This document shows positions 34,404 through 42,730 of a stretch of DNA of 47,661 bases, piece by piece; the stretch's first letter is position 1, and the number at the start of each line of letters is the position of its first letter. Both the position numbers and the translations under genes were made by a program. This stretch comes from Fibrobacter sp. (GTDB lineage: Bacteria > Fibrobacterota > Fibrobacteria > Fibrobacterales > Fibrobacteraceae): contig JAFWRL010000084.1 of NCBI GenBank assembly GCA_017520105.1, forward strand, positions 1 through 47,661. Reading direction: 5' to 3'. Under the pieces are notes generated by a model. That model saw nothing but the letters and a program-made list of their open reading frames with translations, was not told where the DNA came from and did not search any database.

Positions 34404-34527
34404 GACATTTCTTCCCAAAAATTGCTTTTAAGGGGAAATTGGATACTTTTGTAACCAACATTTTCCACATTATTTGTCTCCCGCACCTTGTAGAAATCTA
34501 TTATTAATAATACCCAAACACTCTCAG

Positions 34528-34567
34528 ACTCCTTTAGGTTCCCTCCTTTGCCTAAAGGAGTCCTTTT
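34528..34567 (+). terminator. Rho-independent terminator
   Basis: An 11 bp perfect stem (ACTCCTTTAGG at 34528-34538 with CCTAAAGGAGT at 34551-34561) is followed by CCTTTTT. It ends the transcript of the secreted-protein gene, and the small membrane protein gene begins 30 bp later. Confidence 0.85.
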
Positions 34568-34596
34568 TATCGGGCCCATTTTTTTATCTTAGGGAC

Positions 34597-34983
34597 ATGT
34601 TTTACATTGCAGCCATTATCGGGGCAGTCGTCTTTTTGCCCTCCATCGTGCTCAACATAGCCCTCGCATGCGGAGCACCGCTTGGCATGTACGCCATGAA
34701 CGGGCGCCACAAAGTCGTCCCCAAAGAAGTCCGCCGGGCGTTTGTGCTGCCGACAATCATGCAGTTCGTGGCGCTTTTCACGATTCTCTCCGCAGGGCGT
34801 GTACTCCCGGAGACGATTCCGTTCGGGATTGTCCGCATTCTCGCCTTCTTTTTCGCGGTTTACTTGACGTTTTACACGGCAACGGTTTTTTTCAGCTTGA
34901 GTTACAAAGAAAGGCATGTGATGGGGCCGCTCGCCTTCGCTTCGACCGTCTGCTTCTGGATTGTCGCGGTAGGGACGATTTAG
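34597..34983 (+). CDS. Small membrane protein of unknown function
   Basis: A 128-residue protein with four membrane helices (FYIAAIIGAVVFLPSIVLNIAL; RRAFVLPTIMQFVALFTILSAG; GIVRILAFFFAVYLTFYTATVFFSL; MGPLAFASTVCFWIVAVGTI). I chose ATG at 34597 because it follows the terminator and has AGGG upstream; the open frame extends further left but would cross the terminator. No family is recognised. Downstream lie repeat-like sequence and queH. Confidence 0.65.
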   Translation: MFYIAAIIGAVVFLPSIVLNIALACGAPLGMYAMNGRHKVVPKEVRRAFVLPTIMQFVALFTILSAGRVLPETIPFGIVRILAFFFAVYLTFYTATVFFSLSYKERHVMGPLAFASTVCFWIVAVGTI

Positions 34984-35060
34984 ACGAAAGAACGCCGCTT
35001 AGGTTGGTGAGCTCACCGAACCACGCGGCTACAGACGAAAGACGAGAGGTGAGAGACGAC
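34982..35060. repeat. Intergenic repeat with hairpin between membrane gene and queH
   Basis: AGACGAAAGAACG (34982-34994) matches the minus strand of 25038-25050. A near-palindrome around GGTGAGCTCACC (35002-35022) and AGACGAAAGACGAGAGGTGAGAG follow. Similar AGACGAGAG strings lie near 12645-12655 (minus) and 25010-25020 (minus). Confidence 0.5.
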
Positions 35061-35088
35061 AACTGCGTAAAGCGAAAGGCAATAGAAA

Positions 35089-35769
35089 ATGGAAAAGGCA
35101 GCACCGAAGCACAATTACCAAGTGGATTTGGAACGGATTATCCGGCGTCTTGAGCGCACGGGTGAAGTGCCGACGCTTTTGCTGCACGCCTGTTGCGCGC
35201 CATGCAGCAGCTACACCATCGAATACCTCTCCCAGTATTTTAAGATTACTCTTTTCTACTACAACCCGAACATTGCACCCGCCGAAGAATACCAGCACCG
35301 CGTAAACGAAATCAAGCGGTTCGTTAGTGAATTTAAGACAAAGTATCCAGTCACGCTCATCGAGGGCGAATACGACCCGAAAAAGTTCTACGATGTTGCC
35401 CGCGGACTGGAGCAGGAACCCGAAGGTGGCAAGCGTTGCCGCAAGTGTTTCGAGCTCCGTCTTGCAGAATCTGCACGACTCGCAAAAGAGCTGAACTGTG
35501 ACTACTTCACGACGACGCTCACCATCAGCCCGATGAAGGACGCCCAGGTGCTGAACGAAGTCGTCCAGGAGCAGTGCGATATTTACGGCATCAAGCGGCT
35601 CCCCAGCGATTTCAAGAAAAAAGGCGGTTACAAGCGTTCCATCCAGTTGTCGCACGAATACAACCTTTACCGTCAGAACTTTTGCGGATGCGTCTATTCC
35701 ATGCGCGAAGCACAGGAACGCGAAGCAAAGAAAATAGAAGGAAACAGAAACACGGGTGAAGCAGTTTAA
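35089..35769 (+). CDS. queH: Epoxyqueuosine reductase QueH
   Basis: A 226-residue QueH (DUF208) protein, the last step of queuosine synthesis, reducing epoxyqueuosine to queuosine in tRNA anticodons; QueH is the alternative to QueG. The Cys motifs for the iron-sulfur cluster and iron site are present: LLHACCAPCSSYTIEYL near residue 30, KRCRKCFELRL, and NFCGCVYSM near the C-terminus. Asn/Glu block YYNPNIAPAEEYQHR is also typical. It is followed by the FISUMP lipoprotein gene in the same direction with a 107 bp gap, so they are probably separate units. Confidence 0.93.
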   Translation: MEKAAPKHNYQVDLERIIRRLERTGEVPTLLLHACCAPCSSYTIEYLSQYFKITLFYYNPNIAPAEEYQHRVNEIKRFVSEFKTKYPVTLIEGEYDPKKFYDVARGLEQEPEGGKRCRKCFELRLAESARLAKELNCDYFTTTLTISPMKDAQVLNEVVQEQCDIYGIKRLPSDFKKKGGYKRSIQLSHEYNLYRQNFCGCVYSMREAQEREAKKIEGNRNTGEAV

Positions 35770-35876
35770 GGGGCACCTTGCACAATTCAGCATTACATAA
35801 TGCGTCACCGGGCCAGGATGGCAATGTAGAATAAAAGGGATGACATCTAAAGCGTTATTTTATATACTTCTAGAGA

Positions 35877-36881
35877 ATGGTTAGGACTTGGATTTACATA
35901 TTCGCCGCTTTTTTATGCATCGTCGCAGCAGCCTGCAGCGATGATGTTGCCCAAGCGCACGACAATCCCGATTCATCCGATTCCATCTCGGTCATAGAAG
36001 TGTCCTCGTCCAGCGAGATTCCAATCAGCGCATTCTCTCGCGCGACAAAAGTCCCCATTTTCTTTTCTAACCAAGTTCAAATTAAAAGTTCATCTTCAAT
36101 CAAAATAAAATCTTCGTCAAGCAAGGCAAGGCAATCTTCCAGCAGTTCCAAGCCGATGTCTTCGTCCGCAACCTCATCGAGCAGTGAGTCTTCCAGTTCC
36201 GTCGCAAGTTCCAGTTCGAACACTCCTAAATCTAGCGCGGCGCTCCGCTTTTATGACTGCGATACATACAGCTGCGTCACCACAGATTACCTGAATCCGG
36301 ACATCTCTTATGGAGAACTTTTGGATAAACGAGACAATCACGTTTACCGCACTATCGTCATCAGCAATCACGTGTGGACTGCGCAGAACATGGATTTCAA
36401 CGTCGGCTCCGATTCAGCAGTCGCAAGCTGGTGCTACAACAACGACCCGCAAAACTGCGAAAAATACGGAAGGCTTTACACCTGGGACGCCGCGCAAAAA
36501 GCTTGCCCGGAAGGATGGCACCTGCCTACCACAGAAGAATGGATAGAACTCCTAAACGACCACACTTGCAACTATGAACAATTGGATGACGGCACCCACT
36601 CATTCGACTGTGTGGGCAATAAAATAAAATCAACAAGCACTTGGGATGAAACTGGTGAAGAACAAAATACTCTCGGTTTTTCAGTCACTGCCGCAGGAAT
36701 AATTTTTGAATCGACTCCGATATCCATCGGCGAAGCAACATTCTTCTGGTCTGCAACAGACACCCTTTCGCTTTACGCTTTCGCCACCTTATTACAACAG
36801 GACGAAGGTACTGTACTTTTGGGAGCAATCGGTAAAAGCAACGGTTTTTCCGTGCGCTGCATAAAAGGGTATGCAGAGTAA
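35877..36881 (+). CDS. FISUMP-domain lipoprotein
   Basis: A 334-residue lipoprotein (signal IYIFAAFLCIVAAACSDD, Cys at the AAAC site). A long Ser-rich linker (residues ~60-120) of the kind common in Fibrobacter surface proteins precedes a FISUMP domain (TIGR02145, Fibrobacter succinogenes major paralogous domain): VWTAQNMDFNV, EKYGRLYTWDAAQKACPEGWHLPTTEEW, then a C-terminal FSVRCIK. These domains are expanded in Fibrobacter and of unknown function. It is likely displayed on the outer membrane. The serine tract uses mixed TCT/TCG/TCC/AGT/AGC codons, so it is not a recent simple repeat expansion. Confidence 0.88.
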   Translation: MVRTWIYIFAAFLCIVAAACSDDVAQAHDNPDSSDSISVIEVSSSSEIPISAFSRATKVPIFFSNQVQIKSSSSIKIKSSSSKARQSSSSSKPMSSSATSSSSESSSSVASSSSNTPKSSAALRFYDCDTYSCVTTDYLNPDISYGELLDKRDNHVYRTIVISNHVWTAQNMDFNVGSDSAVASWCYNNDPQNCEKYGRLYTWDAAQKACPEGWHLPTTEEWIELLNDHTCNYEQLDDGTHSFDCVGNKIKSTSTWDETGEEQNTLGFSVTAAGIIFESTPISIGEATFFWSATDTLSLYAFATLLQQDEGTVLLGAIGKSNGFSVRCIKGYAE

Positions 36882-36893
36882 ATAGGTTTGGTT

Positions 36894-39221
36894 ATGTACG
36901 ATCCTCGATTTTTACCCATTTGCAAAGAAGACCTGGACGAACTCGGTTGGGATTACGTTGACGTGATCATCATCAGCGCCGACGCCTATGTGGACCACCC
37001 TTGCTTTGGGCATGCGGTTGTCGGGCGACTTTTGGAACACGAAGGATTGCGCGTAGCGATTTTGCCGCTGCCGAACTGGCGCGACGAGTTGCGCGATTTT
37101 AAGAAGCTTGGAAAGCCGAGACTTTTCTTTGCGATTTCGAGCGGCATGGATTCCATGGTGAACCACTACACTGCCGCCAAGCGCCTCCGCAGTGACGACG
37201 CCTTTACGCCGGGGAACAAAGCCGGATTCCGCCCCGATTATGCGACATACACGTACGCCAAGATTTTAAAGAAGCTCTACCCCGATGTGCCGCTGCTCAT
37301 TGGCGGGCTTGAATCGAGCCTTCGCCGCGTAACGCATTACGACTACTGGAGCAACAGACTCAAGCCGAGCATTCTATTCGATACGCAGGCAGACATTCTC
37401 GTCTATGGCATGGGCGAAAAGCCGCTGAAAGAAATCGTGCGTTTGCTCAAAAAGGGTGTTCCGTTTTCTAGCCTGAATTCCGTTCCGCAAACCGCCTACT
37501 TGGCGCCCAAGGGGAACGTGCCGAAGAACAGCAATTGGGAAGACATGCGATTGTACAGCTACGAGGAATGCCTAGAAAGCAAGCGGAATCAAATCGAGAA
37601 CTGCCGCCGAGTGGATATCGAATGCAACAAGTGGTTCCAGCGCCGCATTCTGCAGGATGTCGCCGAGCAGACCGTGGTGATTAACCCCGCGTACCCGCCG
37701 ATGGAATATGGCGAACTTGACGAAAGTTTTGAATACCCCTACGCCCGCGAACCGCACCCGCGTTACAAGAAGCGCGGAAACGTGCCTGCGTTCGACATGA
37801 TCAAGTTCAGCATCAACACGCACCGCGGCTGTTTCGGCGGTTGCAGTTTCTGCGCCATCAACGCACACCAGGGCAAGTTCATCGCGAGCCGCAGCCGCGA
37901 AAGCATTCTGCGCGAAGTCGAAATTGTCACCAACATGGAAGGCTTTGCCGGAACCATTACAGATCTTGGCGGCCCCAGCGCGAACATGTACAACATGCGT
38001 GGCCGCGACCCCAGCCGTTGCCAAAAGTGCGCCCGTGCGAGCTGCCTCACGCCCAAGATTTGCGACAACATGGACACGCACCATAAAGAAATTTTGGAGC
38101 TGTACCGCGAAGTGCGCAACCACCCGAAAGTAAAACACCTGTTCATCGGAAGTGGCGTGCGTTACGACATGCTTTTGCAAGAGACGGATGACGAAGAACT
38201 CCGCAAAGACCACGAAGAATACGCCCGCGAGCTCATTGACTATCACGTAAGCGGACGCTTGAAAGTGGCGCCCGAACACACCAGCGACGCCGTGCTGAAA
38301 TTGATGCGCAAGCCGAGTTTTACGTTGTTCCACAAGTTCAAGGAATTCTTTGACGACGAATGCAAACGCATCGGAAAAAAGCAACAGCTGATTCCATACT
38401 TTATCAGTAGCCACCCCGGATGCACTGAAGCCGACATGGCTGAACTCGCACTCGAAACAAAGCAATTGGGTTTCCAGTTGGAACAAGTGCAAGACTTTAC
38501 GCCAACGCCGATGACTATTGCGACCGAGATGTTCTACGCTGAAATGACGCCAGACGGAAAGCCGCTCTTTGTCGCCAAAACGCCCGAAGAAAAAGCGAAC
38601 CAGAAGCAATTTTTCTTCTGGTACATTCCGGCGAATCGCCCGCACTTGCGTGAAGTTCTGGAACGCCTCAAGATGGGTAAGGTCAGCCGCTTGCTGCTGA
38701 GCCGCACCGCCATGGCCGAAGGCAAGGAATACTTCCCCAGCAAGGAACGCGAAGAAAACGAAGACTTCCGCAAGCGCGAAATGCAAAAGCGCGACGAACG
38801 CACAAATGCATTGCGCCCGAAAAAAGAGAAAGTCAAGAACCGCTGGCGCGATGACGCGTATGAGCCGCGAGAATCCCAGTTCCGCGAAGAGCGCTTTAGT
38901 GAAAGTCGCGGGAACCGCTTCGGCGAAAGATTCAGCGAGAGTCGCGACCGCTTTGAACGCGAAGGAGAACGCCGTGGATTCCACAGCGACCGTGACCGTC
39001 GATTTGATGATCGCAGAGATTTCGAACGCAACGAGAATCGCCGCGGCAATGTTTTCGAAGACCGCCGCGACTTTGATCGCCGCGGGAATCAGCAGAATGC
39101 GCCGTTCCGCGAGCACCGCAATGTCGAAGACAAGAACCGCTTCAATAGCGGCGAGATAAACCTCGCCAGCCGCCGTTCACACGGCAAAGGCTTCAAGAAA
39201 CCCACGTTTAAAAATAAGTAA
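36894..39221 (+). CDS. ygiQ: YgiQ-family radical SAM protein with Arg/Asp/Glu-rich tail
   Basis: A 775-residue YgiQ homologue: an N-terminal domain starting YDPRFLPICKEDLDELGWDYVDV, then the radical SAM core with CFGGCSFC (CxxxCxxC) near residue 312. Conserved blocks LIGGLESSLRRVTHYDYWS, LGGPSANMY, VAPEHTSDAVLKLMRKPS and PYFISSHPGC are kept. The reaction of YgiQ is unknown. I chose ATG 36894 over TTG 36888. The last ~130 residues are low-complexity and charged (many RE, RD, RR and ER steps), an addition not in typical YgiQ; it resembles RNA-binding disordered regions. The gene follows the FISUMP lipoprotein by 12 bp. Confidence 0.92.
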   Translation: MYDPRFLPICKEDLDELGWDYVDVIIISADAYVDHPCFGHAVVGRLLEHEGLRVAILPLPNWRDELRDFKKLGKPRLFFAISSGMDSMVNHYTAAKRLRSDDAFTPGNKAGFRPDYATYTYAKILKKLYPDVPLLIGGLESSLRRVTHYDYWSNRLKPSILFDTQADILVYGMGEKPLKEIVRLLKKGVPFSSLNSVPQTAYLAPKGNVPKNSNWEDMRLYSYEECLESKRNQIENCRRVDIECNKWFQRRILQDVAEQTVVINPAYPPMEYGELDESFEYPYAREPHPRYKKRGNVPAFDMIKFSINTHRGCFGGCSFCAINAHQGKFIASRSRESILREVEIVTNMEGFAGTITDLGGPSANMYNMRGRDPSRCQKCARASCLTPKICDNMDTHHKEILELYREVRNHPKVKHLFIGSGVRYDMLLQETDDEELRKDHEEYARELIDYHVSGRLKVAPEHTSDAVLKLMRKPSFTLFHKFKEFFDDECKRIGKKQQLIPYFISSHPGCTEADMAELALETKQLGFQLEQVQDFTPTPMTIATEMFYAEMTPDGKPLFVAKTPEEKANQKQFFFWYIPANRPHLREVLERLKMGKVSRLLLSRTAMAEGKEYFPSKEREENEDFRKREMQKRDERTNALRPKKEKVKNRWRDDAYEPRESQFREERFSESRGNRFGERFSESRDRFEREGERRGFHSDRDRRFDDRRDFERNENRRGNVFEDRRDFDRRGNQQNAPFREHRNVEDKNRFNSGEINLASRRSHGKGFKKPTFKNK

Positions 39222-39276
39222 ACAGCGGTTAGTGGCTAGTGGTTAGGAAATCCATTAGCGAAAGAGCGACATCCCT

Positions 39277-40076
39277 GTGTTTTCTTTATTCGTCATGCCC
39301 AAATTTGACTGGGCTATGGATCTTACGTCAAAGACTGTTGAAGCTAGAAATCCCCGCTCTATTTTCAGCGAGGATGGTTATTATCCCGAGCAATTGGAAC
39401 ATGACTTATGCGACAAAATCGAACGAGATTTTGCACCCGTGCATAAGAAAATTATTTTGTCTACAGGTAAACTAACCTTGTCTGCTGCGGAGATGTTTCT
39501 TTTAAAAAAGTTTCTACTGATATCTGTACTCCGTTATCGTGCAAATGAGAAAGAAGACGAGAATATCATAGAACTATTCTCCGAAACCGAACTAGAGGCC
39601 ATTAGAGGAGATTTTTTCGAAAACATTAACAAGATTCTAAAATGCCAATCAAAAGAAGAAATAACCGATTTCTATAATTATGAACATTCCCTGACAAACT
39701 TGAATCGGCCATTAAAAATCGAAGTGAATACGCATTGCAAACATTGTTTATGACAACTCCCCACGATTATACGGTTTTTCCGTTGTCAAAGAACATTGCA
39801 GTTTTGTGCATGAGCCCGTTCTATAAGTTATTGGCCGACAATCCTAAATTCACAATCGCCAAGGATTCAATTCGCGATATTTTGGGTTTTGGTAACGGCT
39901 ACATGCTCAAACCAGCACGCGTTTCGTTTGACCGCAACAAGAAACCTATTGATTACGGTTTTGACATCAAACCTCTCTGTGCTCGTGATATAACGTTCCT
40001 AAACAAACTATTGCATCAAAATGCCGAAAGCCATATCGCATTTGCCAATCGAGAAAAGATTGGAATAGAGCTATAG
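39277..40076 (+). pseudogene. DUF4238-like gene, frameshifted
   Basis: Two overlapping reading frames make one broken gene. The first (39277-39753) carries WAMDLTSKTVEARNPRSIFS, then LKKFLLISVLRYRA, as in DUF4238 proteins; the second (39735-40076) continues with HDYTVFPLSKNIAVLC and SFDRNKKPIDYGF. They are in different frames with an 18 bp overlap near 39740, consistent with a frameshift. The usual N-terminal region appears to be missing too. DUF4238 proteins are of unknown function and frequent in accessory and defence regions. A translational frameshift instead of decay is possible but not supported. Confidence 0.55.
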
Positions 40077-40364
40077 CAACATCCTCTTGACACCCTTCCT
40101 CCACAAATCTATATTCCTTTCTGTAATTTCGACAATCCTCGTGACAGTCGGCATAGACCTTTGGGTCCGTAAGTGCATCCGCGACGGGGCTCATCAACCT
40201 TCTTGTTGATGTAGTTGGATAGCTGGCAGGAACACGACCTGCTCGAGAGCGCCGTAAAACGCGCCAAGTAACGCCGAGGAAAACCCTCGCCAACAACATT
40301 GCAAGATCATCCCCAAATGTGACCTCAAAATAATTCGCTAAAATCAAGCGAGAACTGGAGCCTT
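40077..40364. other. 288 bp spacer without a convincing gene
   Basis: A perfect hairpin (ATCAAC, six-base loop, GTTGAT) lies near 40194-40211. Three minus-strand frames each look protein-like in pieces, for example RIVEITERNIDLW ending at 40073, but all are broken, so this may be remnant coding DNA. The last ~40 bp hold the promoter and GGAG site of the ORF6N gene. Confidence 0.4.
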
Positions 40365-41348
40365 ATGGATCAAAAAAAGGAACTAACCGTAACCAAAGAA
40401 ATCGCTATTATCGACGAGAACTCACTGAAATCTCGAATTTTTACAATTCGAGGCATCAAAGTGATGCTTGATTCTGACTTGGCGGAATTGTATGGCTATA
40501 GTACAAAACGATTCAATGAACAAGTAAAAAACAATATTGAAAAATTTGACGAAGATTTTCGGTTTCAAGTAACAAAAGAGGAATATAGAGAAATTCTAAG
40601 GTCGAAAAAATCGACCTTAGAACAAGGAAAGTATTCAAAATATTTGCCATATGCCTTTACTGAGCAAGGAATATACATGCTGATAAGCGTCCTCAAAGGT
40701 GATTTGGCTGTTCGGCAAAGTAAATCCATTATACGTCTTTTTAAGAAAATGAAGGATTATATCGTCACCGAAAATCGGCAACTACTTGGATACACAGATG
40801 TCGTTCAAATCGTATCACAGGTCAGCCCGACTAGGGCGGAATTTAACAATCTAGCTTCAGATGTTCGTAAAGTGATGGAAAATTTCGATGACCCAACCAC
40901 TTACAAACATTTTCTGATTCTCAACGGACAAAAACTAGAAGCGGATATTGCCTACACACAAATTTACAGCATGGCGAAAAAGTCTATTATTATTGTAGAT
41001 GATTATGTCGGAGTAAAAACACTTGATTTGTTAAGAGGCGTTGCTAAGCGTCTTTCTATAAAAATCTATAGTGACGAAAAAGGGCCCGAACAGTTGACGG
41101 AGCAAACATTAAATGACTTCCGTGCAGTTCGTCAAGATGTAACCATTTCCGTTGACCGCACTAGAAATAAATTTCATGACCGCTATGTTTTCTTGGATTA
41201 TGGCGGCCCTAACGAAAAATTGTTCCATTGTGGAGCTTCCTCTAAAGATGCTGGCAACAAGATCACTACTATTATGCAAATCGAATGTCCGCAAGTGTAT
41301 CATGCGATGATTGAAAGATTAATAAACGAAGAGCAAAGAGCATTGTAA
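40365..41348 (+). CDS. ORF6N-domain protein with PLD-like C-terminal domain
   Basis: A 327-residue protein. Residues ~12-130 form an ORF6N domain (TIRGIKVMLDSDLAELYGYSTKRFNEQVKNN, later AFTEQGIYMLISVL), a DNA-binding module of phages and mobile elements. A helical linker leads to a C-terminal domain (residues ~185-320) with a PLD-like motif: H271, R273 and D278 in KFHDRYVFLDYG, followed by HCGASSKDAG. This matches HxK(x4)D with Lys replaced by Arg, and the GxSxKD block resembles the second half of PLD sites. A nuclease or nucleotide-processing role is inferred. It has a GGAG site 4 bases before the ATG and lies in the accessory region. Confidence 0.82.
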   Translation: MDQKKELTVTKEIAIIDENSLKSRIFTIRGIKVMLDSDLAELYGYSTKRFNEQVKNNIEKFDEDFRFQVTKEEYREILRSKKSTLEQGKYSKYLPYAFTEQGIYMLISVLKGDLAVRQSKSIIRLFKKMKDYIVTENRQLLGYTDVVQIVSQVSPTRAEFNNLASDVRKVMENFDDPTTYKHFLILNGQKLEADIAYTQIYSMAKKSIIIVDDYVGVKTLDLLRGVAKRLSIKIYSDEKGPEQLTEQTLNDFRAVRQDVTISVDRTRNKFHDRYVFLDYGGPNEKLFHCGASSKDAGNKITTIMQIECPQVYHAMIERLINEEQRAL

Positions 41349-41356
41349 AAACAGCA

Positions 41357-41381
41357 ATGCCGGCACAAAGGCCGGCATGAC
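41357..41381. repeat. Dispersed 25 bp palindromic repeat, copy 2
   Basis: Inverted relative to the copy at 18336-18360, with the same ATGCCGGC arms and two loop differences. Lies between the convergent ORF6N and prmA genes, where it could also work as a transcription end. Confidence 0.7.
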
Positions 41382-41416
41382 AAATTAATTATGCGAGCGT
41401 GGCTGCAACACTCGCC

Positions 41417-42262
41417 TTATGCGTTTGTCGCCAGAACGCTCCACCACTCTCCTTTTTCACGCTCAATAGAAACCTTGAAGCCGGCTTCTTCGAACCACTT
41501 GAGGATGTAATCCTTTTCAGTGACGAGCTGACCGCTGATGATCAGTTCGCCGCCTTCGGCGAGCAAATCTTCGATGTCATCGCGGAGCGGCCAAAGCTCG
41601 CTGCGGATCATATTGCAAAGAATCACGTCGAACTTCGTTCCGTCCTTGAACGCATCCAAGAATCCGAGCACGCAGTCACTTTCACCAAAGCCATTACGTT
41701 CAAAGTTTTCAGCAATGCAAGGAATCGTAAGCGGGTCGATTTCCGTACCCACCGCCAAACTAGCGCCCTTGCGACGCGCAAACATCGCCAAGATACCCGT
41801 TCCCGTACCAATGTCGAGAACCGTCTTGCCGTTAAAATCAATATTTTCCATGAGCGCAGCGCAGCTGCTCGTCGTCTCATGCTCGCCCGTACCAAAAGCA
41901 GTCTTCGCTTCGAGTTCAAGCACAACCGCTTCCGGATCTTCCGGCGCAAATTCCACCCAAGGCGGACGCACCCAAAGATGCTCGCTCACAGCCACCGGCT
42001 GCGCACGATCGCGCCACCACTTGTCCCAATCCTTTGCAGGCTCTTCCGTCACCGTGAAGTTGTACTGCGGAAATTCCGCCACGATGCGGTCGCGTTCCGC
42101 CTTGTCGCCCGTGTAAAAACAGAACTCCGTGCGACCTTCCGTCACCGGATCCAGTTCTTCCAACGTAGCCACACCCGCTTCAAAAAGCAGGTAGCTTGCA
42201 ATTTCATATTCTTCATTGGGGCAGTTGCCCTGAGCCTTGTACCAAGTATCGATTTTCTGCAT
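41417..42262 (-). CDS. prmA: Ribosomal protein L11 methyltransferase PrmA
   Basis: A 281-residue PrmA. The N-terminal substrate-recognition part is followed by the SAM domain: LEAKTAFGTGEHETTSSC, VLDIGTGTGILAMFARRKG, the acidic loop VGTEIDPLTIPCIAENF and the catalytic block FDVILCNMIRSEL (in place of the usual NILA). PrmA trimethylates Lys and the N-terminus of ribosomal protein L11; it is not essential. It is a core gene placed between accessory genes on the minus strand, and the palindrome cluster begins about 115 bp upstream of its start. Confidence 0.9.
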   Translation of the reverse strand: MQKIDTWYKAQGNCPNEEYEIASYLLFEAGVATLEELDPVTEGRTEFCFYTGDKAERDRIVAEFPQYNFTVTEEPAKDWDKWWRDRAQPVAVSEHLWVRPPWVEFAPEDPEAVVLELEAKTAFGTGEHETTSSCAALMENIDFNGKTVLDIGTGTGILAMFARRKGASLAVGTEIDPLTIPCIAENFERNGFGESDCVLGFLDAFKDGTKFDVILCNMIRSELWPLRDDIEDLLAEGGELIISGQLVTEKDYILKWFEEAGFKVSIEREKGEWWSVLATNA

Positions 42263-42375
42263 ACCTAAAATTTATCAAAATAAAGAACGGACAGGACGAG
42301 CGTTGAAAAAATTGGGCGCATTATACGATTCCAACATGTTTTTGAGGCGAATTAATGCCGCATACTTTGTTCTAA

Positions 42376-42412
42376 TACATACTAAAACAGGAAAATCGAC
42401 ATTTAGTATGTA
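42376..42412. repeat. Palindrome 1 upstream of the Fic gene
   Basis: TACATACTAAA (42376-42386) and TTTAGTATGTA (42402-42412) flank 15 bases containing AAAATCGACA. Confidence 0.85.
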
Positions 42413-42509
42413 AAAAAAGATGAAAATCTGCTCAAAAAAGCCAAAATACAGCCTTTTAAAGCAATCTTTCAACAAAAATGCCCTCTAAAGCAGCTATTTG
42501 CACTAAAAA

Positions 42510-42549
42510 TTACATACTAAACACCATAAATCGACAATTTAGTATGTAA
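42510..42549. repeat. Palindrome 2 upstream of the Fic gene
   Basis: TTACATACTAAA (42510-42521) and TTTAGTATGTAA (42538-42549) are perfect inverted repeats around 16 bases containing AAATCGACAA. Confidence 0.9.
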
Positions 42550-42573
42550 CCACACAAAGTAACAAACGGCCAA

Positions 42574-42613
42574 TTACATATTAAAACACATAATGACCTT
42601 TTTTAGTATGTAA
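42574..42613. repeat. Palindrome 3 upstream of the Fic gene
   Basis: TTACATATTAAA (42574-42585) and TTTAGTATGTAA (42602-42613), one mismatch in the arms, around 16 bases. The centre lies 64 bp from palindrome 2, which is 135 bp from palindrome 1. Confidence 0.85.
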
Positions 42614-42730
42614 ATCAAGTGCAGAATCAAGCCCTTCAACACAATTTTTCTCAATTCAACACTACGATGCCCAAACATCCAAACGAAAAGCCGCAAAAAG
42701 AAATATATTTAGGCAAACCACTTCGAACTT

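Larger units (their letters stand above)
42263..42730. other. 468 bp AT-rich spacer containing three palindromes
   Basis: No credible gene is seen. The region divides prmA (minus) and the Fic gene (plus), so promoters for both should be here. It contains three long inverted repeats (separate entries) and an AT-rich composition unlike the neighbouring core genes. Confidence 0.6.

Noticed and set aside
42376..42613. CRISPR array
   Set aside because: The repeats are inverted pairs with near-constant cores and unequal spacing, unlike direct repeats with unique spacers.
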